48,868 nucleotides of DNA from positions 1-48,868 of IMG/VR virus record IMGVR_UViG_3300023174_000249, one strand, 5' to 3'. The number at the start of each line of letters is the position of its first letter. Within the stretch, counting starts at the first letter, position 1. Origin of the DNA: a virus. Shown piece after piece: positions 7,491-15,227 of this stretch. The notes below the pieces were generated by a model that had not been told where the DNA came from, searched no databases, and saw nothing but the letters and a program-made list of their open reading frames with translations. A program made the translations under genes and the position numbers.

Positions 7491-7715
7491 ATGATTAGAC
7501 TGAGAGACAAACATGGTAATGAATTCTCGGAAGACAATCTAGGATTTGTTGAAGTGTGTGATATGGATGGTAATGTTGCTTGCGCTGTGTATCCTGATAG
7601 TCATGGTTTTGTGCATGTCATCACCGCACAGTCAAAAGAAGCAGCTAGATACGAGCAAATTTTCAAAGTTAAATTTTCTAAAATAGTAAACATTTCACCG
7701 GAAATTAAAGACTAG
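7491..7715 (+). CDS. Small hypothetical protein
   Basis: 74 residues starting MIRLRDKHGNEFSEDNLGF and rich in short beta-like segments (VEVCDMDGNVACAVY, GFVHVITA). The ATG at 7491 is preferred; an in-frame GTG at 7485 would overlap the previous stop. No family recognised. It sits directly between the low-complexity protein and the lectin-like fibre protein, with 1 base to the next ATG, so it is probably co-expressed with them. Confidence 0.7.
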   Translation: MIRLRDKHGNEFSEDNLGFVEVCDMDGNVACAVYPDSHGFVHVITAQSKEAARYEQIFKVKFSKIVNISPEIKD

Positions 7716-7716
7716 T

Positions 7717-8253
7717 ATGTTCAGAGCCGGAAAAACGTCTATAAGTAATGGAGCGACAAGTGTTTCGGTCGCTTTTGGTGCTACATTTTCTACAGCACCA
7801 ACTACTATTCTTGGAACAGTTTCTAATACGGCGGGAGGTACTTATTTTCTATTATATCCAACTGTAATAGTCGCAGGTACTACTAGTTGTAGGTTTGAAT
7901 TAAATGGTATTACGGACAGCACTAGTTACGCTATATCCTGGATAGCAACAGATGACGCAACCATTACAGGCGGTGGCGGCGCGACCGGCCCTACCGGCGC
8001 AACGGGCTCAGCAGGAGCTACCGGAGCTACCGGAGCTACCGGAGCTACTGGTGCTGCTTCCACTGTTCCTGGACCTACGGGGCCCTCTGGGAATACAGGC
8101 GCAAACGCGGTACCCGCCAAACCCATCAATAGAGTCACACCCAGTGCGTCGGTACAGGGCGCTGACTCTATTATTTTACAATCATCTTCTGGTGGTATAC
8201 CTATTACTGTTCGCGTTTCTCTGGATACTTTAAAAACATTTATTAATGCGTAA
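7717..8253 (+). CDS. Fibre-type protein: lectin-like domain plus collagen-like repeat
   Basis: 178 residues. The N-terminal domain (about 1-86) has the pattern of H-type lectin domains, SVSVAFGATFSTAPTTIL and a terminal YAISWIATDD strand. A collagen-like Gly-x-x tract (about 88-131: GATGPTGATGSAG, GPTGPSGNTG) follows, encoded in part by 9-bp repeats near 8016-8051. The C-terminal segment ends VRVSLDTLKTFINA, like the ends of phage fibres that trimerise. It probably is a trimeric surface-binding fibre or head/tail appendage. The lectin call is from pattern only. Confidence 0.78.
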   Translation: MFRAGKTSISNGATSVSVAFGATFSTAPTTILGTVSNTAGGTYFLLYPTVIVAGTTSCRFELNGITDSTSYAISWIATDDATITGGGGATGPTGATGSAGATGATGATGATGAASTVPGPTGPSGNTGANAVPAKPINRVTPSASVQGADSIILQSSSGGIPITVRVSLDTLKTFINA

Positions 8254-8255
8254 CC

Positions 8256-9119
8256 ATGCCCGGACAGACTCCTTTAAGAAATACTAAATTTACAAATACG
8301 CCTGATTTTGATAATCAAAGCGTAAAAGGTGTCCTGCGCACGTTTATCTGGAATAATTATGGCGCACCTACAAAAACACTACAAACTGTAGATTTGTGGA
8401 CTGTTATAGAGATGCCTGGAAATTCTGTCGTTACTATACCAGTGTCAGGTATGTCTGCCGCTATAGGTGACGAAATAATTATTATCCCCGCCGCCGGTAC
8501 TGTTTCTTTTACGGTGTCTGGCGGCGCTGTGCTGTTAAGCAGTTCTTTGTATGTTTCACCGAATCTCCGCCCCGCCCGCTTGATTTATGCGGGATCTAAT
8601 ACTTGGATTTTAGCCGGAGCAAAAACAGCCTACTATGTTAATAGTCTGCTAGATTGTTGCGGTGATGCGGTGTTGGGTGTGTATTCATATGATTCAACAA
8701 TTGACAACGCGACCGACTCTCCTGAGAATGTAACGGCCTACGCCAACGCTTTCGGAACCTCCTTATTTTCTCTTGATACGCGGAATAGGGTAATAATCGA
8801 TTCCTTAGCATATCGCATTACTTCCGGTATAATAACAGAAAATGCGTGCGAATTGTTAAATTATAACACTGAATATACACTTTATGATTCTGCTGGAGAC
8901 GAGGTTGCTGTATATTACTATGAGGCTATAGATATGGCAGATAGCGCGGCAATACTGGGTCAGCATTTTAAACGTCAAATACTTGGGGATGTTTACATCT
9001 GCAATAGAGATGACGCCGTCGACCCTGGAACTTTATATAGAGTTAATAATATGTATGGGCTATCTAATCCTATATGCTTTGGTGCAGGCGGTGTAGTTGT
9101 CGCCTCAGACGCATGCTAA
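8256..9119 (+). CDS. Fibre-cassette paralogue A (two-module structural protein)
   Basis: 287 residues, 2 bases after the collagen-like gene. The N-terminal module (about 1-125: MPGQTPLRNTKF ... IYAGSNTWILAG) is shared with the genes at 9158 and 9525. The C-terminal module (about 130-287) begins with a Cys-Cys pair (LLDCCGDAV) and has an ACELLNYNTEYTLYDSAGD strand region and ends VVASDAC. It resembles the C-terminal module of the gene at 9525. Beta-rich, Thr/Ser/Tyr-rich composition suggests a receptor-binding or decoration protein. No named domain recognised. Confidence 0.78.
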   Translation: MPGQTPLRNTKFTNTPDFDNQSVKGVLRTFIWNNYGAPTKTLQTVDLWTVIEMPGNSVVTIPVSGMSAAIGDEIIIIPAAGTVSFTVSGGAVLLSSSLYVSPNLRPARLIYAGSNTWILAGAKTAYYVNSLLDCCGDAVLGVYSYDSTIDNATDSPENVTAYANAFGTSLFSLDTRNRVIIDSLAYRITSGIITENACELLNYNTEYTLYDSAGDEVAVYYYEAIDMADSAAILGQHFKRQILGDVYICNRDDAVDPGTLYRVNNMYGLSNPICFGAGGVVVASDAC

Positions 9120-9157
9120 TAATTAATAAAATATAAATATACAATATCTTTACTGCT

Positions 9158-9523
9158 ATGCCTGCCATCGTTCCTTTATCTAATATTAAATTGCAGAGTC
9201 CTTTGGACTTGAGTAACAAAGGCGTGTCTTCTGCCAATCTAGCTAAAAGATTTATATTCAAAGATCCAGGGGCGACGAGTAAAGTAATAGATGCTAGTGA
9301 TGTGGGCAAGTTACTAAAATTTCCAGGTGCATGTACTATATCGCTGAGTAACAATATTTCTGATATTGTGGCCGGGGATACCTTCAGAGTAACTGCCCCC
9401 GCCAGCATGGGCGATACTGGCCCGGCCACCCGGCACGTGACTTTTTCGGATGCGACTGCAAATTCCGTAAAGCAGTATGTATACATAGGAGCAAATAATT
9501 GGATTGTTATAAACAGTAATTGA
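9158..9523 (+). CDS. Fibre-cassette paralogue B (N-terminal module only)
   Basis: 121 residues: MPAIVPLSNIKLQSPLDL ... YIGANNWIVINSN. It corresponds to the N-terminal module of its two neighbours and stops just after the GANNWIV strand, so the C-terminal module is absent. It may be a natural short form that provides the anchoring domain, or a shortened copy. A TACAAT box at 9140-9145 lies 12 bases before the ATG but no convincing -35 is seen. Confidence 0.75.
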   Translation: MPAIVPLSNIKLQSPLDLSNKGVSSANLAKRFIFKDPGATSKVIDASDVGKLLKFPGACTISLSNNISDIVAGDTFRVTAPASMGDTGPATRHVTFSDATANSVKQYVYIGANNWIVINSN

Positions 9524-9524
9524 A

Positions 9525-10397
9525 ATGCCATCTCTCGTTCCATTACATAATGCTTTATCGCAAAATAGTGTTGATTTCAACAGTCAGACACCTATAAACG
9601 ACCGAGGCTTGCTTCGCTATAGCGTGCAAGATTATAATACTAATAGTCATACATTAACACCCGCTGATTTTAATTCCGTTTGTATATTCGCCGGAGATAC
9701 TCAACTAGTATTGAGTAATTTTGGAGGTGTTACACCCCCTACAGGCACAGAAATTATTTTTTTATCTAGAACTGGTTACGTAAGGGTTTCTACGCTAAAT
9801 GCCTCTTTGTACACTTCAAATGGTCCTTTTACCCAGGGCCCGTATTTCGCTGGTAAAATTATACACCTTAATAATAATGTGTGGGTATTTGCTGGTACTA
9901 ATTGGAATCCTAATGCATTCACGGTTAATAATTGTTGCGCGGACACTACCACTATATATCAATTAAATACAAGCGCGGTATTTGAAGGCGCTATGCGCGC
10001 CTACACCACAGTAGATTTGACAGTACCATTTAATGGCACGATTGAAAGTTACAGCGATCCTGTTTACTATTGGAATATATTTAAAAACGGCTATTTAACC
10101 TCTACGACTGCGGACGACTGCGCTACGTACGACTACAGCGTCCCGTATACTTTTTACGCAGGTCCAGATCCTATATACGACGCGATATCTTTTTATTCTG
10201 TTACCGGACAAACTCCGACTGTGCGTGCTTCACTTAACGGTAATAAATTTTTTCTTTCTGATGTGGGCACACAGCACGACTGTTACTCTACCGATGCCGT
10301 TAGCCCAGGCGCACCCCTTAATTATCACGCTAACCCGGGAGACTTCCCAAACAGCCCATTAATATTTATGGATGGTTATGTAATAAATATAACATAA
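9525..10397 (+). CDS. Fibre-cassette paralogue C (two-module structural protein)
   Basis: 290 residues, one base after the stop of paralogue B. The N-terminal module (MPSLVPLHNALSQNSVDF ... NNVWVFAGTNW, about 1-127) aligns with paralogues A and B. The C-terminal module starts with NNCCADTTTIY and contains DCATYDYSVPYTFYAGPD, matching the position and pattern of paralogue A. These look like repeated duplications of a surface protein gene with divergence in the distal part, as expected for receptor-binding proteins. Confidence 0.78.
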   Translation: MPSLVPLHNALSQNSVDFNSQTPINDRGLLRYSVQDYNTNSHTLTPADFNSVCIFAGDTQLVLSNFGGVTPPTGTEIIFLSRTGYVRVSTLNASLYTSNGPFTQGPYFAGKIIHLNNNVWVFAGTNWNPNAFTVNNCCADTTTIYQLNTSAVFEGAMRAYTTVDLTVPFNGTIESYSDPVYYWNIFKNGYLTSTTADDCATYDYSVPYTFYAGPDPIYDAISFYSVTGQTPTVRASLNGNKFFLSDVGTQHDCYSTDAVSPGAPLNYHANPGDFPNSPLIFMDGYVINIT

Positions 10398-10480
10398 TAG
10401 CTGTTGTGGGGTTTTATAGGTTTGCTGTTGCATAGAATTTGCTATCTGTTAGTATTGCTGTAACTTATTACATTAATTTT

Positions 10481-10840
10481 ATGCCTATTCAAATCAATCC
10501 CGCCTCGCAACAATATACCTTATTGCGAGGCGTAACTGGAGCTGGTGTGACCAGCGATGCTGTATTCCGTGGTTGGTACACCAATCATATGATTCAAGTC
10601 AGTACGTCTGGATCGACTGCGCAAACTTTCACTTTGTATACCAGCGCAGATGGTAATATATGGACAGCAATTAGAGATCATACTGACGTAGACAGCACTG
10701 TTGTAGGTTATACCGGAGCTAATGCGTCTGGCGTTATTAATCTGATCGGTAGCTACCCGTGGTTTCAAATTTCAACTGTAGGCGCTAGTAATAATCCATT
10801 CACTGCCGTAATTTACAGCACGAACAGAACTACGACCTAA
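10481..10840 (+). CDS. Small beta-rich structural protein
   Basis: 119 residues from the ATG at 10481 (MPIQINPASQQYTLL); the longer frame from an upstream TTG reads through promoter-like DNA and is less likely. Beta-strand-rich with FTLYTSADGNIWTAIRD and GSYPWFQISTVGASNN, resembling small phage head or fibre proteins. The TAA overlaps the ATG of the beta-prime C-terminal gene (TAATG), tying polymerase translation to this structural gene. Confidence 0.7.
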   Translation: MPIQINPASQQYTLLRGVTGAGVTSDAVFRGWYTNHMIQVSTSGSTAQTFTLYTSADGNIWTAIRDHTDVDSTVVGYTGANASGVINLIGSYPWFQISTVGASNNPFTAVIYSTNRTTT

Positions 10841-13800
10841 TGAAGGCAATTCAGCTTTTGGTAAACAGCCAATTACCGCCAGACCTTCGTGACTATAGCA
10901 GAGAATTAGATTCTAAGTCACTTGGCTCGTTGATGGCGGAAGTTGCGCGTAAATATCCGGAACAGTATGAACGGATATCCAAAGCTATTTCTGATATCGG
11001 ACGCAAAGCATCTTATTTCCAAGGCGAGTCATTAACCTTATCCGACAATCGTCCGGTTATTGATCGTGATAAATTGTTAATAGAAATGGATAATGAGATC
11101 GAAGAATCGAAAAGAACATCAACAGATAAGGATGACTTCGAAAATAAAAAGGTAAATATCTGGCATAAATACAATGACAGAATCCAAAAAGAAACAGCCA
11201 CAGAAGCATTAGCTAGAAAAAACAATCTCGCTTACTCGGTTATGTCTGGTGCGCGCGGAAAACCTGCGCAGCTGAAAATGATGTTATCTACCCCCGGGCT
11301 GTATACCGATGCGCAGGATAATATTATTCCATTGTTTGTTCGTACATCGTTTGCTGAGGGACTGAGGCCTGCTGAATATCTCGCCGGTACTTATGGTGCT
11401 CGTAAAGCAGTGCTTTGTTTACATCAGGACACATTGGTAAGACTAGCGGATGGCGCATCCTTACCTATTAAAGGCATACAAGAAGGTATGTATGTTTTGG
11501 GCGCGGATAAAGAAGGAAATACATTTCCTGTTCGCGTAGTGCGCGTTTATAACCAAGGTCTTCAGCCTGTATCTCGTTATACGTTTAGGCGCGGATGTGG
11601 TGATGGCAGACATGAAGTAGTCTGTACATCTAAACATGCGTTTCTTCAAAACGATTATAAAGCATATAATCAGGCGTATAATAGATTTCTTAAAGGAAAA
11701 GCACCGAGACCGCAAGCGGAGTTAATTCATAGCAAGGCAGTGTACCCAATAGGGGAAAAAAGATCCCGCCAAGCGGCAGTATTGGCGGGAGGCATGCAAT
11801 TTAACGGACGCGAGGAGCCGTACGCGCTGATGCTCGGTCTTTTAACCGGGGATGGTTGTCTCACAGATTCAAACTTAAGAATTAGACTTTCCTGCGCTGA
11901 TGAAAGTATGATAAATGATTTAGCGGGCTATATGCATAGCCTGAAACTAAAAATATCAGATCGTCGTTCGGCGGATAATTTTGATTGGGAAATTGTAGCC
12001 GCTAATTACACAGCTTCTGATAACAAGAGTATTCAGAAAGGCGTTCAGGGGTTTGTTGCTGACGCACGCATGGCGCACAAGCAGATTTTAATAGATGAAG
12101 GTCTAGCGTTTCATCGTGCCGAAACTAAAAAGCTTCCTACTAATATACATGCGTGGAATAATAAGTCTGTGGCAGCTTACCTTACTGGGCTGCTGGCTAC
12201 GGACGGCTCTATATATTTTGATGCAAACACTGGATATCCGCGTATATCATTTGCTATGACAGCTAAAGATGTAATCTTTGGATTACATAAATTATTACAG
12301 CATAGATTTGGCGTTTACGGTACAGAAATATCTTTCCGGGACGAGGGGGGATTTGGCGATAGTACCTCATTAAGAAAAAATCGTTTATGGGAATTTAGTG
12401 TAACAACTGACACAGGTATTAAACGGCTCCTGTCCGCGCTACCAACTATTCCCGGATGTAAGGAAGCCAAAAGACAACAAGCTTTACTAACTAAGCTTAA
12501 ACAAAAAAATCCATATCCGAAGGCGCGGTTAGAATTTGTTAAAGACGAGGGCCTCGCGCATTGTTACGATATTGAAGTGGACCATCCAGATCATCTATTC
12601 GTTTTAGACTCTGGTTTGATTACTAGCAACTCGACAAAAAGAGCGACCGCTAAAGGTGGTGACCTAGCTAAGCAAATGGTGCAGTCTGCGGCTAATTTAG
12701 TGGTATCTGAAAATGACTGCGGCGCTGCTAATGGTATTGACTTGGAATCCGATGATAAAAGTTTAAGAGGTCGTGTGCTGGCTCGAGATCTTGGTAACAT
12801 TACAGCTGGTACGGTGCTTGATAAAAATGCCTTAGCTTCTGTTCGGAAGCAAGGATTTGAAAAATTAATTGTGCGTAGCCCTATGACTTGTCAGGCTAAA
12901 GAAGGCGTATGTGCCCGCTGCATGGGATTAAACGCGCTTGGTAAGTTTCCAGCCAAAGGCGAGGCAGTTGGTATCACGGCAGCGCAGGCCATAGGCGAGC
13001 CTATTACGCAAGGAGCTCTAAACGTGAAGCACCAAGGCGGTGCCGCAGGTACTGATCGTCGTTACGCTGGGTTTTCCGTAATTAATCAATTCGTACAGAC
13101 TCCAGATACATTTCCTGATAAGGCTGTACTGTCTAAAATAGACGGACAAGTTAATAGCGTTATAGAGGCACCGCAAGGCGGTTACTATGTGACAGTAGAT
13201 AACGAACCACATTATATAGCACCTGGATACCCGGTCACAGTTAAAGTAGGTGATCGCGTTGAATCTGGCGATATGATGTCCGAAGGTCTGGCAGACCCGG
13301 GTGAAGTAGTTGAGTTGCGGGGCTTGGGCGAAGGTAGAAAATATTATGCAGATAAGCTTAAACAATTATTAGATGACTCTGGTATGGAGGCTGATAGGCG
13401 TAATACAGAGCTTATGTCGCGCGCAGCTTTGGATCACCTTCAAATTACAGATGTAAAAGAAGATGATGAATACTTACCGGATGATGTTGTCAGCTACTCG
13501 TATTTCTCGAATAGATATACACCACCTAAAGACACAACTAAATATAAATCAGATAAAGCGGTTGGTGTATACTTACAGAGTCCTGCTTTACATTATACTA
13601 TTGGTACTAAGATCACTCCTAAAATTGCTAAGCATCTTCAGTCAGCGGGATTCCAGGAAGTATTTGCTAGCCCTGCTTCTCCAACATTTAAACCGCACAT
13701 GGTGCGCCTGCGCGCAGCAACGCATCATGGTACAGACTGGCTAGCTTCGATGCACACTTCTTATCTGAAGAAGCAGCTAAGCGACTCTGCTCTTAGAGGT

Positions 13801-13896
13801 GAGGAGTCTAATGTAGAACAGAATATTCATTTTGCGCCAAGACTTGCAATTGGTACAAACTTCGGTGAAAATATAGAACAAACAGGGAAATTTTAA
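10840..13896 (+). CDS. rpoC: RNA polymerase beta-prime subunit, C-terminal part, with intein in the trigger-loop region
   Basis: The 1018-residue precursor splices to about 613. Extein blocks match bacterial RpoC: YSVMSGARGKPAQLKMML (bridge-helix lead-in, about 130-147), FAEGLRPAEYLAGTYGARKAVL (172-192), then after the intein STKRATAKGGDLAKQMV, SENDCG and MTCQAKEGVCARC (the second zinc site with four Cys), and GEAVGITAAQAIGEPITQGALNVKHQGG. The C-terminus is longer and less familiar. The intein is residues 193-597. The gene begins at about the level of E. coli residue 620, so the segment between NADFDGD and the bridge helix is shortened. The start overlaps the previous stop (TAATG). Confidence 0.95.
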   Translation: MKAIQLLVNSQLPPDLRDYSRELDSKSLGSLMAEVARKYPEQYERISKAISDIGRKASYFQGESLTLSDNRPVIDRDKLLIEMDNEIEESKRTSTDKDDFENKKVNIWHKYNDRIQKETATEALARKNNLAYSVMSGARGKPAQLKMMLSTPGLYTDAQDNIIPLFVRTSFAEGLRPAEYLAGTYGARKAVLCLHQDTLVRLADGASLPIKGIQEGMYVLGADKEGNTFPVRVVRVYNQGLQPVSRYTFRRGCGDGRHEVVCTSKHAFLQNDYKAYNQAYNRFLKGKAPRPQAELIHSKAVYPIGEKRSRQAAVLAGGMQFNGREEPYALMLGLLTGDGCLTDSNLRIRLSCADESMINDLAGYMHSLKLKISDRRSADNFDWEIVAANYTASDNKSIQKGVQGFVADARMAHKQILIDEGLAFHRAETKKLPTNIHAWNNKSVAAYLTGLLATDGSIYFDANTGYPRISFAMTAKDVIFGLHKLLQHRFGVYGTEISFRDEGGFGDSTSLRKNRLWEFSVTTDTGIKRLLSALPTIPGCKEAKRQQALLTKLKQKNPYPKARLEFVKDEGLAHCYDIEVDHPDHLFVLDSGLITSNSTKRATAKGGDLAKQMVQSAANLVVSENDCGAANGIDLESDDKSLRGRVLARDLGNITAGTVLDKNALASVRKQGFEKLIVRSPMTCQAKEGVCARCMGLNALGKFPAKGEAVGITAAQAIGEPITQGALNVKHQGGAAGTDRRYAGFSVINQFVQTPDTFPDKAVLSKIDGQVNSVIEAPQGGYYVTVDNEPHYIAPGYPVTVKVGDRVESGDMMSEGLADPGEVVELRGLGEGRKYYADKLKQLLDDSGMEADRRNTELMSRAALDHLQITDVKEDDEYLPDDVVSYSYFSNRYTPPKDTTKYKSDKAVGVYLQSPALHYTIGTKITPKIAKHLQSAGFQEVFASPASPTFKPHMVRLRAATHHGTDWLASMHTSYLKKQLSDSALRGEESNVEQNIHFAPRLAIGTNFGENIEQTGKF
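11416..12630 (+). other. Intein 3 in RNA polymerase beta-prime
   Basis: Residues 193-597 (405 aa), starting CLHQDTLVRLADGASLPIKG and ending LITSN before Ser598. The TxxH block is TSKHAF; the C-terminal block is HCYDIEVDHPDHLFVLDSG. LAGLIDADG motifs are LMLGLLTGDGCLT (about 330-342) and YLTGLLATDGSIY (about 448-460), both acidic residues kept. The penultimate residue is Ser instead of His. The host site is between GARKAVL and STKRATAKGG, within the stretch that forms the mobile trigger loop. Confidence 0.95.
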
Positions 13897-13897
13897 T

Positions 13898-15184
13898 ATG
13901 GCAGCTAAATTACAACTTATATCTGGTCCCGTATCTTCAAATATGGAAAAATCGGCTTTTATACCTAAACTTATCGGTGGTGTAGTGCGTGGTGTAGCAT
14001 CTCGCATGCCTGCTCGCGGTTTCTCTGATAGACTTTATGATTTGGCGTCCAGGCGCGACTTTGTAGGTGGTTTAGCTGCTCCGGTTACAAAGCTGTTTGG
14101 AGGGCTGCAAAAAGTACACGGTAGAGCGCAGCAAGGTATCGCGGCCATGCAGCAAGGTTTGGGCGGTTCTATGGATGATCTATTAAAAAATCCATTGTAT
14201 CAAAGAGGCGCTAAAAATGTTTCTGCTGGCGGCGCGACCAGACAGCAATCAGGTTTAAGGTCTGGTTTAAAAGCTCCTAATCCTTTGAGCTACCGTATTG
14301 GGCGTGGTGTAGGCGCGGCTACTATAGGCGCTCCATTATTTAATCTGCCTTTTACCGCTGCTGAATACGCAGGCGCGGCAGCAGCAGATCCCGCTTTAGC
14401 GGAAGAATATGCTAAAAATGTGGCGTATCAAAGAGTTGAAGATAGGTTAAATCAGTTTTCAGAAATACCATTCATGGATAGGATAAAGTCTATAGTTAAT
14501 CCTAGTATAACTACACAAAAATTTCAAGTACCTGAAGCGGCGGACTTATATCAAAATATGGTGAGTAATAATCTTAATAACCCTGGTATCATGAAGTACC
14601 TCGCAAGTTTCAATCCCTTTTTTGGATCTCCTTCATCTGTTATAGATCAGAAGGTAAGAAGTGCAATGTTCGATGCCTTACAGCCAAAAGCAGCTTACGA
14701 GAAAAAAGCTAATGCATTATTTAAGTTACTTGGTAACGCCTGGAAATCCGGAAGGGGTGTCGCTAAAGCCACAAGCGCAAGAGGGGCTCCTAGAGGTACA
14801 ATCCCTTTCCCCGGACGCGCTGCGGCTATGCCAGGGAATACACGCACTACGCCCTCTAATATATTAGAACACGCGTTACATAAAGGTGTGTATAACATCG
14901 CCAAGTCTCCGGGTTCCGCTTTACAGGGGGCTGCTTTTTTAGGTTTAACGCCAGTTGGTCTCAACATGATGTACAACTCAGGAAAACAGACCGTTTATGA
15001 TTCTGCAGCTAATAACGCAGCGGGCTTAGCCGATTTACAACTTATGGAAAAGTTCAATCAACCTGGATTTATGGGCGGACTTGGTCGTACCGGTATGGCT
15101 ATTGCTCCTGGTATGGGGCGAGATATGATTTTAAATCAGATTAGACAATCTATGTTTCCTGAAGTAAATCAAGCGCAGGGCTAA
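13898..15184 (+). CDS. Gly/Ala-rich virion-type protein
   Basis: 428 residues, one base after beta-prime. Rich in Gly, Ala and Arg, with hydrophobic segments near 129-150 (GAATIGAPLFNLPFTAAEY) and 345-365 (GAAFLGLTPVGLNMMY). Two Lys/Ala cleavage-like sites (NMEKSAF near 18; AAYEKKANALF near 265) follow the style of proteins in such phages. No enzymatic motif seen. Position between the polymerase and other internal-protein candidates, and the amphipathic composition, suggest a packaged or ejected protein. Function not recognised. Confidence 0.72.
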   Translation: MAAKLQLISGPVSSNMEKSAFIPKLIGGVVRGVASRMPARGFSDRLYDLASRRDFVGGLAAPVTKLFGGLQKVHGRAQQGIAAMQQGLGGSMDDLLKNPLYQRGAKNVSAGGATRQQSGLRSGLKAPNPLSYRIGRGVGAATIGAPLFNLPFTAAEYAGAAAADPALAEEYAKNVAYQRVEDRLNQFSEIPFMDRIKSIVNPSITTQKFQVPEAADLYQNMVSNNLNNPGIMKYLASFNPFFGSPSSVIDQKVRSAMFDALQPKAAYEKKANALFKLLGNAWKSGRGVAKATSARGAPRGTIPFPGRAAAMPGNTRTTPSNILEHALHKGVYNIAKSPGSALQGAAFLGLTPVGLNMMYNSGKQTVYDSAANNAAGLADLQLMEKFNQPGFMGGLGRTGMAIAPGMGRDMILNQIRQSMFPEVNQAQG

Positions 15185-15191
15185 CAAACGC

Positions 15192-15220
15192 TTGCTAAAA
15201 AGTTTCACGCATTTTATATT
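15192..15220 (+). promoter_or_regulatory. Sigma70-like promoter giving a nearly leaderless mRNA
   Basis: TTGCTA (15192-15197), 17-bp spacer, TATATT (15215-15220). The ATG at 15228 is only 7 bases after the -10 box, so transcription should begin at or beside the start codon. Confidence 0.58.
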
Positions 15221-15227
15221 TAACAAT

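Noticed and set aside
7125-7514. Minus-strand Cys-rich frame.
   Set aside because: It is a shadow of the Gln/Met-rich coding repeat on the + strand, with no promoter.
8016-8051. Short direct repeats that could suggest a CRISPR-like array.
   Set aside because: Units are 9 bases, contiguous, in frame and encode Gly-Ala-Thr, so they are collagen-like coding repeats.
7926-8138. Minus-strand frame rich in VAPVAPVAP.
   Set aside because: It is the antisense shadow of the collagen-like Gly-x-x repeat.
10439-10480. TTG start at 10439 for the small structural protein.
   Set aside because: The extra residues come from promoter-like intergenic DNA, and MPIQINP matches the MP-start of its neighbours.
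15192-15227. TTG start at 15192 for the 869-residue structural protein.
   Set aside because: The TTG is part of the -35 box of a good promoter and the added 12 residues are unlike phage starts; ATG at 15228 is better placed.
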